Shown here: positions 34,650-43,238 of the stretch, piece by piece | Layout of the letters: each line of letters opens with the position of its first letter | How positions within the stretch are numbered: position 1 is the stretch's first letter | Source of the DNA: Fodinibius salsisoli | Lineage (GTDB): Bacteria > Bacteroidota > Rhodothermia > Balneolales > Balneolaceae | Length of the DNA stretch: 64,000 nt | Assembly (NCBI RefSeq): GCF_026229185.1 | Contig: NZ_JAGGJA010000008.1 | Location: forward strand, 1-64,000 | Direction of reading: 5' to 3' | Program-made: the position numbers and the translations under genes | The notes under the pieces: generated by a model | Databases searched by the model: none | The model's input: only the letters and a program-made list of their open reading frames with translations | What the model was told of the DNA's origin: nothing

Positions 34650-35627
34650 TTGATGAAAGCCTTCGTAACCGGCGGCACAGGTTTTATTGGAAGCCACCTT
34701 GTGGATGCCTTGCTACAGCATAATGCCTATTCTGAAGTGCGTTGTTTGATCCGAAATAATCAGAAATGGTTAAAAGATAAAGATATCACCCCCATTCGGG
34801 GCAACCTGGACGATTTTTCGACCCTCAAACAAGCGGTGGAAGGTGTTGACGTCATCTTTCATATTGCAGGCCGTGTTAAAGCACCTACGTATAAACAGCT
34901 GAAACGTGCCAATGTGGACGCCACCGAAAACCTGTTGCGAGTGGCACAAAAGGCCGGCACCCCCAAAGTAGTGGTTCTTTCTTCCCTGGCGGCGGCAGGG
35001 CCAAGCAAAGGGCAACCCGTTACCGAAGACGACCCTTTGGAGCCGGTCAGTATGTACGGAAAATCAAAAAAACAGATGGAACAGCGCATCCATGAGCTGA
35101 TTGATAACAAAATGTCGGTCACTATTTTACGTCCGCCTGCGGTATATGGCCCGCGGGAAGATCAGATTTATTCATTTTTCAAGATGGTCAGCAAACGAAT
35201 CTGTCCGATTATTGGAGACGGCGAAAAACCTAAAATATCGATGATTTATGTAGGCGATGTCGTTCAGGCTATCTTAAAGGCTTCCCAACAGAATGAACCC
35301 GGTATCCATACGTATTTTATATCTGATGGCGAACCCCATACCTGGAATAAGATTCGTGAAACAGCAACGATGGTTTTTGGTAAAAAAGCTATCCCTATTT
35401 ATGTAAAGCCGGATTGGGTTCAAAAAATTGCCGGTATTGTGGAAAAAACCGGATCATTTTTTGGGATCTACCCCGTTCTTAATAAAGAAAAGGCCAAAGA
35501 AATGATTTTGGAATGGACCTGCTCCAGCGATAAAGCCCAACAAGAGCTTGGTTATAAGCCTGAATTTTCGCTGGAAGAGGGTATCTCACGAACAATTCAC
35601 TGGTATCAACGACATCATTGGTTATAA
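34650..35627 (+). CDS. NAD(P)-dependent epimerase/dehydratase family protein, CerR-like
   Basis: A 325-residue extended short-chain dehydrogenase. The dinucleotide-binding motif TGGTGFIGSH lies at 8-17, and the active-site S and Y-x3-K appear as VLSSLAAAG and MYGKSK near 110-140. The family includes sugar epimerases, 3-beta-hydroxysteroid dehydrogenases and the bacterial ceramide-pathway reductase CerR. A ketone-reducing role on 3-keto sphinganine or ketoceramide fits the neighbouring serine palmitoyltransferase, acyltransferase and glycosyltransferase genes. This is inferred from context. The next gene starts five bases after its stop. Confidence 0.7.
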   Translation: MMKAFVTGGTGFIGSHLVDALLQHNAYSEVRCLIRNNQKWLKDKDITPIRGNLDDFSTLKQAVEGVDVIFHIAGRVKAPTYKQLKRANVDATENLLRVAQKAGTPKVVVLSSLAAAGPSKGQPVTEDDPLEPVSMYGKSKKQMEQRIHELIDNKMSVTILRPPAVYGPREDQIYSFFKMVSKRICPIIGDGEKPKISMIYVGDVVQAILKASQQNEPGIHTYFISDGEPHTWNKIRETATMVFGKKAIPIYVKPDWVQKIAGIVEKTGSFFGIYPVLNKEKAKEMILEWTCSSDKAQQELGYKPEFSLEEGISRTIHWYQRHHWL

Positions 35628-35632
35628 AATCT

Positions 35633-37189
35633 ATGAAATTAATGCGTTCCTGTATTCTTCTTATTCTCTTAATGGCGACGACTGTTTCGCTCAAAGCTCA
35701 AATGACGCTGACTAAGGACTTTTCCTTTGTTATGGATATTCCTTCGGTCAAAACCATAGCCAGCTCGCCGGCTCATTTTTATGCTCTCTCTGAAACTGAG
35801 GGGATGGCGGTGTTCCGGTCTCGCCCCGACTCGCTGCAGTGGCTGTATTCTTCGACTGGCATGCAGCGACGCGGTGATAAGGTAATTGCTGACATCCGTT
35901 TTGCCTATCTTTTTGGTGATGACAACCGCCTCACCGTACTTGAACCTACTTCCGTTTTGGGCGTCTACTCTTCAACCAACTTGCCATCCCAGCCGCTGGA
36001 TGTCAAAAGAATAAGCACCAACCTCTTTATAGCCCTTGGCAATCGTGGACTTGGTGAACTTTCGCTGGAATCACCTGAAGCCGTTGATTCTACGCTTACC
36101 TTTGTCGCAGAACAAGAATTGGGTAATCATGCCATCATCAACCTTGAAGGTACCAGCGACCAGCTTTTTGCCTTAACGGATAGCAACCAGTTGCTGCAAC
36201 TCAATCTTGAGGATGAAAAACTAACTCTAAACCGAACGCTCTCGTTATCCGAAGAGGTTGATAACCTATTCTTGATTGGGCAAACACTTTATGGGTCCAA
36301 TGCCAACGGCGATATCTTTGAGGTTGAAGGAGATGGAAACCTCTCCCAATTGGGTAACATTGCTGAAGAAGTAACACATATTGTAAAATGGGAGGACTGG
36401 CTGGTTATCAGAGGAGTATCGAATCGGTTGTGGACTTCCTATCAAAATCAACAGCCCCAGCTCTGGAAAGAGAACAAAGAGGCCGGAAACTACGTGGCGA
36501 TTAGTAAAGGCCAGCTGTGGCTCAGTGAGTACAACCAGATAACCAAAATAAACGCTTCAAAAGCAGCCAAGCCCTCCGAAAGTGTTGATAGTAACATCCC
36601 AAATAATAGCGGCACGATAGCCCTTGAAGAAATACAAGATTTCACCGTCCCGCATTCTAAAAGTCTGCTTTTCCCCATTAAACTAAAAGGTCTGCAGGCC
36701 GGTCAAAACATACAGTTCACCTATCAGTCGCCCGATATACAGCAAGCTGAATTGCGAGGACAAAGTTTCTACTGGGAACCGAGCTCTGATGATGTGGGCT
36801 CTCACCGGGTAACCATTATTGCTTCTGCGCAAAATGGTCAGACGGCAACAACCAGTTTTGATATCCATGTGCGTTCATACAATGCCCCCCCGCGATTTAC
36901 CCCTATTCGGTCGATCAGCATTCCGGTTGGTGAGGAGTTTTCTTTTCCACTTAATGCTGTTGACCCGGATGGCATCAATAAAAATTTGATCCGATTTCTT
37001 GGCGTAAATCTACCCAGCGGGGCCTCTCTCAATGAATCGACCGGAATGGTCCGATGGACCCCAACTCCACGCCAGACTGGTGAAAATACCTTCCGTGTTA
37101 TTGCTACCGACCAGTATGGCGCAGCTTCTTCAGTTGATGTCACTATCAATGTGGTGGAAAATGTAAAGCGCGGTAACCCAGGACAATAG
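35633..37189 (+). CDS. Exported protein with propeller-like repeats and two Ig-like domains
   Basis: About 518 residues after choosing the ATG at 35633 (MKLMRSC), because the signal peptide starts there and the earlier start overlaps the reductase gene. Signal peptide to about residue 23 (VSLKAQ). Residues 30-330 consist of short repeating strands such as YALSETEGMAVF, LFALTDSNQLLQLN and LYGSNANGDIFEVEG, typical of a beta-propeller. Two cadherin/He_PIG-like Ig domains follow (about 345-425 and 430-512, the latter with FPLNAVDPDG and GMVRWTPTPRQTGENTF). Such proteins usually stand on the cell surface or in the periplasm. Ligand unknown. Confidence 0.75.
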   Translation: MKLMRSCILLILLMATTVSLKAQMTLTKDFSFVMDIPSVKTIASSPAHFYALSETEGMAVFRSRPDSLQWLYSSTGMQRRGDKVIADIRFAYLFGDDNRLTVLEPTSVLGVYSSTNLPSQPLDVKRISTNLFIALGNRGLGELSLESPEAVDSTLTFVAEQELGNHAIINLEGTSDQLFALTDSNQLLQLNLEDEKLTLNRTLSLSEEVDNLFLIGQTLYGSNANGDIFEVEGDGNLSQLGNIAEEVTHIVKWEDWLVIRGVSNRLWTSYQNQQPQLWKENKEAGNYVAISKGQLWLSEYNQITKINASKAAKPSESVDSNIPNNSGTIALEEIQDFTVPHSKSLLFPIKLKGLQAGQNIQFTYQSPDIQQAELRGQSFYWEPSSDDVGSHRVTIIASAQNGQTATTSFDIHVRSYNAPPRFTPIRSISIPVGEEFSFPLNAVDPDGINKNLIRFLGVNLPSGASLNESTGMVRWTPTPRQTGENTFRVIATDQYGAASSVDVTINVVENVKRGNPGQ

Positions 37190-37224
37190 TAATTTCAATT
37201 CGATTTAATAGTTAAACTAATCCA

Positions 37225-38319
37225 TTGAACAGAACTGACTTTCAGTCTCGTTTACTCAGCTGGTACGATCAAAATAAGCGCGAAATGCCCTGGCGGGATT
37301 GCGGCGATCCTTACAAAATATGGCTTTCTGAAATCATGCTGCAACAGACGCGTGTAAACCAAGCCACCCCCTATTTTGAACGCTTTGTATCAACCTTTCC
37401 TACGGTGCATGATTTAGCCGCGGCCGATCAGCAGGAGGTGCTCAAAGTATGGGAAGGCTTAGGCTATTACAGTCGTGCCCGCAATCTCCATGCAGCTTCG
37501 AAACTGGTGGTAGATAAATTTGACGGCAAAGTGCCCGACAACTGGGACGAAATCAATGAACTGAAAGGTGTAGGGCCTTATACCGCCTCAGCCGTATTGA
37601 GTATTGCCTTCCAAAAAAAACATGCGGTTGTAGATGGAAATGTCATTCGAGTATTAAGCCGTTATTATGGTATTGAAGACAATGTGCGCAGTACCAAGAC
37701 GAAGAATGCGATACAGGATTACGCTGATGAACTGATATCCGATGATAGACCCGGCGACTTTAATCAGGCTGTAATGGAGCTGGGTGCAACCGTTTGCACG
37801 CCCTCCAATCCTGATTGTGAAGAGTGTCCTATCCAGGAAGACTGTGTAGCATATAAGACCGTCCGGACTGATGAAATTCCGTATAAATCCAAGAAAAAGA
37901 AACGGCCTCACCACCAGATTGGTGTTGGCATTATCATGCGTGAAGATGACAACGTTTTGATTGCCTTACGCCCCGATGATGCGATGCTCGGCGGACTTTG
38001 GGAGTTTCCCGGTGGCAAACAGGAAGAAGATGAGCAAATGGAAGACACCGTCAAACGGGAATTGCAAGAAGAGCTAAATGTTGAGGTTTCTATCACAAAG
38101 CCTTTTATGAAGCTGGATCACGCCTATTCCCATTTCAAAATCACCATGCATGCCTATCTCTGTGAACTGGAGAGCGGCACCCCAAAACCCAAAAGCAGCC
38201 AGGAAATCCGCTGGATCCCAATTGACGAGCTGGAAGACTACCCTTTTCCCAAGGCCAATCGTAAACTCACCGAAAAGCTGATGAATGTCAATAAAGGCCA
38301 ACAGGAGCTGGAGATTTAG
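37225..38319 (+). CDS. mutY: A/G-specific adenine DNA glycosylase
   Basis: A 364-residue base-excision repair enzyme that removes adenine paired with 8-oxoguanine. The helix-hairpin-helix region (ELKGVGPYTASAVLSIA, about 112-128) is followed by the catalytic aspartate in VDGNVIRVLSRYY, the iron-sulfur cluster cysteines in CTPSNPDCEECPIQEDC (about 192-208), and a C-terminal NUDIX-like domain (about 230-350, with GGLWEFPGGKQEEDE) that recognises oxoG. The first codon is TTG. Possibly in an operon with the next gene. Confidence 0.95.
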   Translation: MNRTDFQSRLLSWYDQNKREMPWRDCGDPYKIWLSEIMLQQTRVNQATPYFERFVSTFPTVHDLAAADQQEVLKVWEGLGYYSRARNLHAASKLVVDKFDGKVPDNWDEINELKGVGPYTASAVLSIAFQKKHAVVDGNVIRVLSRYYGIEDNVRSTKTKNAIQDYADELISDDRPGDFNQAVMELGATVCTPSNPDCEECPIQEDCVAYKTVRTDEIPYKSKKKKRPHHQIGVGIIMREDDNVLIALRPDDAMLGGLWEFPGGKQEEDEQMEDTVKRELQEELNVEVSITKPFMKLDHAYSHFKITMHAYLCELESGTPKPKSSQEIRWIPIDELEDYPFPKANRKLTEKLMNVNKGQQELEI

Positions 38320-38369
38320 AATTAGATGCTATTGGTGACTAACTCACTTCTGAAACTAATTTTGATAAT

Positions 38370-38480
38370 CAATCCTCCTGTCCTCCTTCTCCAAGGAGGA
38401 ACTCCTCATCACGAATTTAACATTTAAGTATAACCTCATTGAAGTCCCTCTTGGAGAAGAGGGATTTAGGGAGATTGAAT
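38370..38480. repeat. Pair of inverted hairpin repeats (REP/REPIN-like)
   Basis: Two perfect 8-bp hairpins: TCCTCCTT-CTCC-AAGGAGGA (38381-38400) and TCCCTCTT-GGAG-AAGAGGGA (38445-38464). The second is an inverted near-copy of the first, and the two 4-base loops are complementary. This is the look of an extragenic palindromic repeat pair between mutY and the next gene. Confidence 0.6.
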
Positions 38481-38493
38481 TCATAAAATAATC

Positions 38494-39327
38494 ATGCCTA
38501 AAAACCTCAAAAAACGATCCCAAGAAGAGATCAAAAAACTTAAACCCTTTCTGGATGAATGGGTAGAGCGCATCGAAAAGCCCGATTATATAGACTCCGA
38601 TCCAGTGCTGTTCATGCACGCTTTTAATAAGAAAGAAGATCGGTTGCTGGCCGGCTTTTTTGCAGCCACCATGGCGTGGGGCCGCCGTGATGTGGTCATC
38701 CGAAAGGTACGCGATTTCCTGAACCGGATGGATAATCGGCCTACCGATTTTATCACCAACTTTTCGGATCGTGATGCCAAACGGTTTGACGGATTCAAAC
38801 ACCGCACCTTCAAGCCCGTGGATATGAAATGGCTGACAAAAATCCTGCAAACTATTCTGCTGGATTACGGCTCCTTCGAAGACTTCTGGGAAGCCTGTTA
38901 CCAAAAAGCAGGGCAGCAGGAGCGTCCCCTGATGGCCATTTTTCATGAAGATTTTTTTGCCCTTCAGCCTGATACGCCAAGACGAACATTCAAACATGTT
39001 TCCAATGCCGAAAAAAAGAGCTCCTGCAAACGGTTGTATCTTTATCTCCGCTGGGCGATTCGTCAAAACAGTGCCGTTGACCTTGGTCTCATGAATTTTA
39101 TGTCGCCCTCCGAGCTGATGATCCCCCTGGATGTGCATGTAGCACGACAAGCGCGTAAGCTGGGATTACTTGGCCGGACCTATAACGACTGGTGGGCAGT
39201 ACAAGAGCTGACCGAGTCGCTTAATTTACTGGATCCAAAAGATCCCGCTAAATATGATTATGCCCTCTTTGGCCTGGGGGTAGCAGAAAATGGATTACCC
39301 GAAAAATTCGTGATAAATAGCATTTAG
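38494..39327 (+). CDS. TIGR02757 (DUF2400) family protein
   Basis: A 277-residue conserved protein, cytoplasmic, of unknown function. Typical features are DYIDSDPVLFMHAFNKKEDRLLAGFFAATMAWGRR near 27-64 and PLDVHVARQARKLGLLGR near 210-227, as in helix-hairpin-helix DNA glycosylase-like folds. The neighbouring mutY is compatible with a DNA-related role, but no catalytic aspartate can be assigned by eye. The long opposite-strand frame across it (38356-39150) is a shadow. Confidence 0.85.
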   Translation: MPKNLKKRSQEEIKKLKPFLDEWVERIEKPDYIDSDPVLFMHAFNKKEDRLLAGFFAATMAWGRRDVVIRKVRDFLNRMDNRPTDFITNFSDRDAKRFDGFKHRTFKPVDMKWLTKILQTILLDYGSFEDFWEACYQKAGQQERPLMAIFHEDFFALQPDTPRRTFKHVSNAEKKSSCKRLYLYLRWAIRQNSAVDLGLMNFMSPSELMIPLDVHVARQARKLGLLGRTYNDWWAVQELTESLNLLDPKDPAKYDYALFGLGVAENGLPEKFVINSI

Positions 39328-39426
39328 AATATTTACACAGGCATAACGCACTTTTAATCTTTACTACAATAAATAAAAGTATTTTTATATGTTTGCGTGA
39401 ATTATATCATCTAATCATTATTCCAT

Positions 39427-40137
39427 ATGAAAACGAAATCTTTAATTTTATTCCTTTGCCTTTCTTTTTCTTTAACATCCGTCAGTTGGTCACAAACAAC
39501 CTATAAAAGTGATCCTGGCTATTTTACTCCGGTTGTTAAATCCTTCTATCTACAAGGTGGCTCTTTTGAAAATACCCAGTTAATTGGTCCCGCAATAGGC
39601 TACCGGATTAATGAAAATCATGACCTTACGCTCCATGCCGAATACCTCTCCAGCGATCTTGGCAGTGAGGACGATGATACCCATAATTATTCAGGATTAA
39701 ATGTGGGCTTTATCCTCGGCCATAGTTCTGCTGATTTTGCCAAAAGCTGGCTCATCCGATCGGAACTATCGGTCTATAAGTCCTTTAATTTTGATGCTTC
39801 GGGTTACTCAAGTCTCAACTTAGATAAACCTAACCTATTTTCAGGACAGGGATCTTCAGCAATATATATCCGCGTGCCGGTTTCCACTTCTATTTCTCTG
39901 CTCCCCAATGCCGGTGGCTTTTTAGGCTATGGTGATTATTCTCCTGCCTATGCTTTAGCTCATTTCCGCCAGGGTTTTGACGGATTTCAACTAGGTCCTC
40001 AACTGGGATTAGACCTGCTATTTAAGTTTTCCCGGGATTTTTATTTGGCACTTAAGCCCCAGTATCATATTCAGTATAACCTTACCCATGACACCTCGGG
40101 CGGCACGCTGTTCTTCAATACGCAGTTTAATTTTTAG
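39427..40137 (+). CDS. Outer-membrane beta-barrel-like protein, pair A copy 1
   Basis: A 236-residue exported protein: signal peptide to about residue 22 (SVSWSQ), then TTYKSDPGYFTPVVKSFYL and alternating amphipathic strands (GPAIGYRINENHDLTLHAEYLSS, LNVGFILGHS, FLGYGDYSPAYALAHFRQGFDGFQLGPQLGLDLLFKFS) ending in a strand with terminal phenylalanine (LFFNTQFNF). That is the pattern of a small outer-membrane barrel. It is clearly paralogous along its length to the next gene. TATGTTTG at 39388-39395 is a possible -7 promoter element. Function unknown. Confidence 0.75.
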   Translation: MKTKSLILFLCLSFSLTSVSWSQTTYKSDPGYFTPVVKSFYLQGGSFENTQLIGPAIGYRINENHDLTLHAEYLSSDLGSEDDDTHNYSGLNVGFILGHSSADFAKSWLIRSELSVYKSFNFDASGYSSLNLDKPNLFSGQGSSAIYIRVPVSTSISLLPNAGGFLGYGDYSPAYALAHFRQGFDGFQLGPQLGLDLLFKFSRDFYLALKPQYHIQYNLTHDTSGGTLFFNTQFNF

Positions 40138-40361
40138 TATTTGGTATCCCCTTCTTGGTTAAAATCATGCATACGCTTCAAGTGGGGATATTTACAATCA
40201 CTGGAGAGTTTATCCCTATAAATAAATGGAATACCTAAGAAGCTTATAGCCTATTTCTTTTGTTTATGGATTTAGCTATCCAATGGAAAGACATACCTGA
40301 AAAACGACCTTCTTTTTTATATTATAGGTAAAACTATATTCTTCAATAGACTATTTATCTT

Positions 40362-41063
40362 ATGAAAAAGAACGCTACTGTTCTATTTTTACTTTTATTT
40401 TTGGGATTTTCATCAATTTCACATGCACAAACCACCTACAAAAGCGACCCCGGCTTCTATACACCCGTGGTAAAATCGCTGTACCTGCGTGGCGGTGTTT
40501 TTGAAGATGCTCAGCTTATCGGTCCTGCGGTGGGTTACCGTTTCAACGAACGGTATGACGTAACGGTCCATACCGAATTTCTGTCCAATGAATATAAATT
40601 CAATAATAGTCCAAATCCTAAAACGACTCTCCTTAACCTTGGAGTTATCTTGGGTCGTACTACCGATCTTTCTGACCAGTTCTTACTGCGTTCGGAACTT
40701 TCTGTTTATCAAGCTATAACTTTTAATACGGAAGCCTATAATGATATTTCGGAACCGTCTTTGACCTCCGGGATAATCTCCTCTTCGCTGTATCGAAACT
40801 TCCCATTATCCGGCTCTATTTCCCTCCTGCCCAATATTGGAGCCTTTTTGGGCTACGGCAATTATACCACGCCTTACAGTTCCGCACATCTACGGCAGGG
40901 ATTTGACGGTTTTGTTGTTGGTCCAAAGTTCGGTTTTGATCTGTCTTTCAAACTGTCGGACTCCTTCTACCTGGTTGCTAACCCCGAAGTCAGCGTCCCT
41001 TTGAATAAAGATAGTAATGAGTACGGAAGCACATTACTCTTCAACGTTCAGCTTAACTTTTAA
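40362..41063 (+). CDS. Outer-membrane beta-barrel-like protein, pair A copy 2
   Basis: A 233-residue exported protein and tandem paralogue of the previous gene: shared TTYKSDPGFYTPVVKSLYL, LIGPAVGYRFNERYDVTVHTEFLS, SISLLPNIGAFLGYGNYTTPY and RQGFDGFVVGPKFGFDLSFKL. Signal peptide to about residue 23, C-terminal phenylalanine after LLFNVQLN. It lies six bases before pair B copy 1 and so belongs to the same operon. A 224-base gap separates it from copy 1, in which no gene is seen. Confidence 0.75.
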   Translation: MKKNATVLFLLLFLGFSSISHAQTTYKSDPGFYTPVVKSLYLRGGVFEDAQLIGPAVGYRFNERYDVTVHTEFLSNEYKFNNSPNPKTTLLNLGVILGRTTDLSDQFLLRSELSVYQAITFNTEAYNDISEPSLTSGIISSSLYRNFPLSGSISLLPNIGAFLGYGNYTTPYSSAHLRQGFDGFVVGPKFGFDLSFKLSDSFYLVANPEVSVPLNKDSNEYGSTLLFNVQLNF

Positions 41064-41069
41064 CATTTT

Positions 41070-41675
41070 ATGCGTTTACTGCTTAGCTGTGCAACGCTTA
41101 TTCTATTCGCCTCCAACCTGTATGCCCAGGAACATGAGGGCATTTTAGTCAGCTTTCAGCAAAAGAGGGCCCCAAACTTTGAGCTCTATAACCAAAGCCA
41201 TAGCAGTATAACTCCATGGGAACTGGAAATTTCTGCCTATGGTTTGGAAGAAACTCCTTTTGAATTGGGTGCTTATCTTTCCGATGGTTATGACTCATCC
41301 ATAACCATTGCCTATGGACTAAATTTTGCCTATCTGTATCCAATCAATGATGTACAGCTGCTTAAGGCCGGGCTCAATGCCGGGCGTTTCAAAATGAAAT
41401 CTTTTAAGGATACCGTTGAGCTTGGCGCCCTGCTGGAAGATGAATACCATGAATCTTTTAAACCTTTCCTGGAATGGCAGTGGGATTTTACGCGTTACTT
41501 CTCCCTTTTTGCGCAAGCCGGTTACCGCTTTATCCGAACAGAAACAGGAGTGGTTGAAAAAATACTTTCCCGCTATGAAAATGGCTCAATCAGATCGTAT
41601 CGAGTAGACCGCGATTACGACTTCTACAGCTCGGGCTTTGAGTTTGGAGCCGGCATAAGTATTCGTATCCACTAA
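41070..41675 (+). CDS. Outer-membrane beta-barrel-like protein, pair B copy 1
   Basis: A 201-residue exported protein (signal peptide ending NLYAQ) with amphipathic strands: LELGAYLSDGYDSSITIAYGLNF-type region, LKAGLNAGRFKMKSF, FKPFLEWQWDFTRYFSLFAQAGYR and FYSSGFEFGAGISIRI at the end. Paralogous to the next gene in the order LS(D/R)GYDSSI, E-x-F-x-PYLEWEW and YGSGFELGIGLS. A predicted outer-membrane barrel of unknown function. Confidence 0.7.
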   Translation: MRLLLSCATLILFASNLYAQEHEGILVSFQQKRAPNFELYNQSHSSITPWELEISAYGLEETPFELGAYLSDGYDSSITIAYGLNFAYLYPINDVQLLKAGLNAGRFKMKSFKDTVELGALLEDEYHESFKPFLEWQWDFTRYFSLFAQAGYRFIRTETGVVEKILSRYENGSIRSYRVDRDYDFYSSGFEFGAGISIRIH

Positions 41676-41689
41676 AACACAACTCACAG

Positions 41690-42295
41690 ATGCGCTACCT
41701 TTTTTGTACAATCGTATTTTGCCTCATTTCAGGAGTATCCTTTGGTCAATACGCTGTTACCCTAGATACACAGATGAATTATCTGCCCTCTTTTCAAATT
41801 AATAGTGATATCCATCGAGGAGCTTCTGCACAAAAAGTTTCACTCTCAGCAACGAATTATTCTGTAGAAGCAGGCCTGCACCTTTCCCGGGGATACGATT
41901 CTTCTATAGACTTTTCTTATGGCTTCAACGCTGCAAAGGTTTTTGCAGAAACTTACCATAGTATCTTCAAAGTTGGCTTCGAGTTCGATCGATTCTTTGT
42001 TAATGATTACAAACGGAGTTACGAAGAGATTGGCAGTATCATCGAAGACGATATTACTGAGTCATTTCAACCTTACCTGGAATGGGAATGGGCTTTCAGC
42101 CGTTCGGTGTCTCTCTTCACACAGACCGGATACCGAATCATGACTAGCGTAACACGCCGCGTTACCGACATCAAGTATGAGACAAACCCCGTAACGGGCG
42201 AAAAAACGCCGGTAAATCACCGCACTAAAGAGACCCAGAGTTTTTACGGTTCGGGCTTTGAATTAGGGATTGGTTTAAGCGTTATCATTTATTAG
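41690..42295 (+). CDS. Outer-membrane beta-barrel-like protein, pair B copy 2
   Basis: A 201-residue exported protein, same length and strand pattern as the gene before it: HLSRGYDSSIDFSYGFNAAKVF, FKVGFEFDRFFVNDYKRSYEEIGSIIEDDITESFQPYLEWEW and SFYGSGFELGIGLSVIIY. The terminal aromatic residue is typical of BAM-recognised barrels. Last of the four tandem genes; the spacing of 14 bases from the previous stop indicates an operon. Confidence 0.7.
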   Translation: MRYLFCTIVFCLISGVSFGQYAVTLDTQMNYLPSFQINSDIHRGASAQKVSLSATNYSVEAGLHLSRGYDSSIDFSYGFNAAKVFAETYHSIFKVGFEFDRFFVNDYKRSYEEIGSIIEDDITESFQPYLEWEWAFSRSVSLFTQTGYRIMTSVTRRVTDIKYETNPVTGEKTPVNHRTKETQSFYGSGFELGIGLSVIIY

Positions 42296-42337
42296 ACTAT
42301 AGATCGTTAAAAAATTAAATAGCAGAGACTATAGCCC

Positions 42338-42823
42338 TTGTTTGACACTATAAAGCATAACCTGCACTCCCTGGTAGATTTACTGCACCAGCTCTCCAAT
42401 CAGCAGTATAGCAAATCCTGTACCGCCTTAAGCGATGCCAGTATCGGCAAACACTACCGGCATATTATTGAAATCTTTGGCTGCCTTTTAGAGGGGTACG
42501 ACGAAGGGCTTGTCAACTATGATCACAGAGCACGCAATCAAACGATAGAAACTAATAGTAGGATTGCCCTGCAAAAATTAGAATGGCTGACGGAAGAAAT
42601 TGAAAGACCAAATAAAAATATTTCGATAGAGCAGACACTTGCCGGACAGACGCTGCTGGTAGAAAGCAATTATTACCGGGAGTTACTATTTAACTTAGAT
42701 CATAGTATCCATCACCAAGCCCTGATAAAAGTTGGCGTAGCTGAATATGACAACATCCTTCTGGATGAGGATTTTGGAGTAGCCCCTTCTACTATCAGCT
42801 ACAGAAAACAAAATGCCGGATAA
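42338..42823 (+). CDS. DinB-superfamily-like protein
   Basis: A 161-residue helical protein, first codon TTG. Four-helix-bundle pattern with histidines in GKHYRHIIEIF (about 32-42) and LDHSIHHQALIKVG (about 125-138), the place of the metal-binding triad of DinB-like enzymes. Members include thiol transferases such as bacillithiol transferases and many proteins of unknown role. No close functional assignment is possible. It follows the barrel genes by 42 bases. Confidence 0.6.
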   Translation: MFDTIKHNLHSLVDLLHQLSNQQYSKSCTALSDASIGKHYRHIIEIFGCLLEGYDEGLVNYDHRARNQTIETNSRIALQKLEWLTEEIERPNKNISIEQTLAGQTLLVESNYYRELLFNLDHSIHHQALIKVGVAEYDNILLDEDFGVAPSTISYRKQNAG

Positions 42824-42875
42824 GCATTCTTCGTAGGTTTATAGAGACCTTGGCGGAACCATCATATTCTCGACG

Positions 42876-42961
42876 GGTCATTTCGAACGATAGAGAGAAA
42901 TCTTCTACTGTTCTGTTTAGTCTTATAGTTAGACGATCTCTCCCCCCCGGTCGAGATGACG
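42876..42961. repeat. Extragenic palindromic repeat
   Basis: GTCATTTCGA (42877-42886) and TCGAGATGAC (42951-42960) form the arms, with GAGAGA...TCTCTC inside. The GTCATTTCGA...GAGAAATCT type of element is common as an intergenic repeat in Bacteroidota-group genomes. The rest of the gap 42824-43238 contains no gene. Confidence 0.6.
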
Positions 42962-43191
42962 GTGTGGATCGTCACAAGAAATATCGCATGATAACTTGAG
43001 AATATTAGAGCATTCGGGATTACATCAAGCTAAAAGGAACACTACTATTATATAGCTTTGAAAACAGTTCCCAACTAATGCAGATCGGTTAGCAAAAACA
43101 ATTCTCCCCTCATTCAGAACGAAGTTGAAGATAAATAATCATCACGGAAATAAATTCGCCTAAATAAGTGTACATTTATTAAAATCATGCT

Positions 43192-43199
43192 TATATTTG
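43192..43199 (+). promoter_or_regulatory. Possible -7 element of rpsU
   Basis: TATATTTG matches the TANNTTTG element 40 bases before the rpsU ATG. No clear TTTG is found about 20 bases earlier. Confidence 0.35.
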
Positions 43200-43238
43200 G
43201 CGTCCAAGAACGAAAAAGAACTTAATTTTTACATCAAC

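Noticed and set aside
38356-39150. 264-codon minus-strand open frame
   Set aside because: It is antisense to the TIGR02757 gene, whose protein shows clear family motifs; the minus frame has none and includes the repeat hairpins.
43197-43238. TTG start for rpsU giving 14 extra residues
   Set aside because: bS21 proteins start at MVGVKV; the TTG lies next to a probable promoter element.
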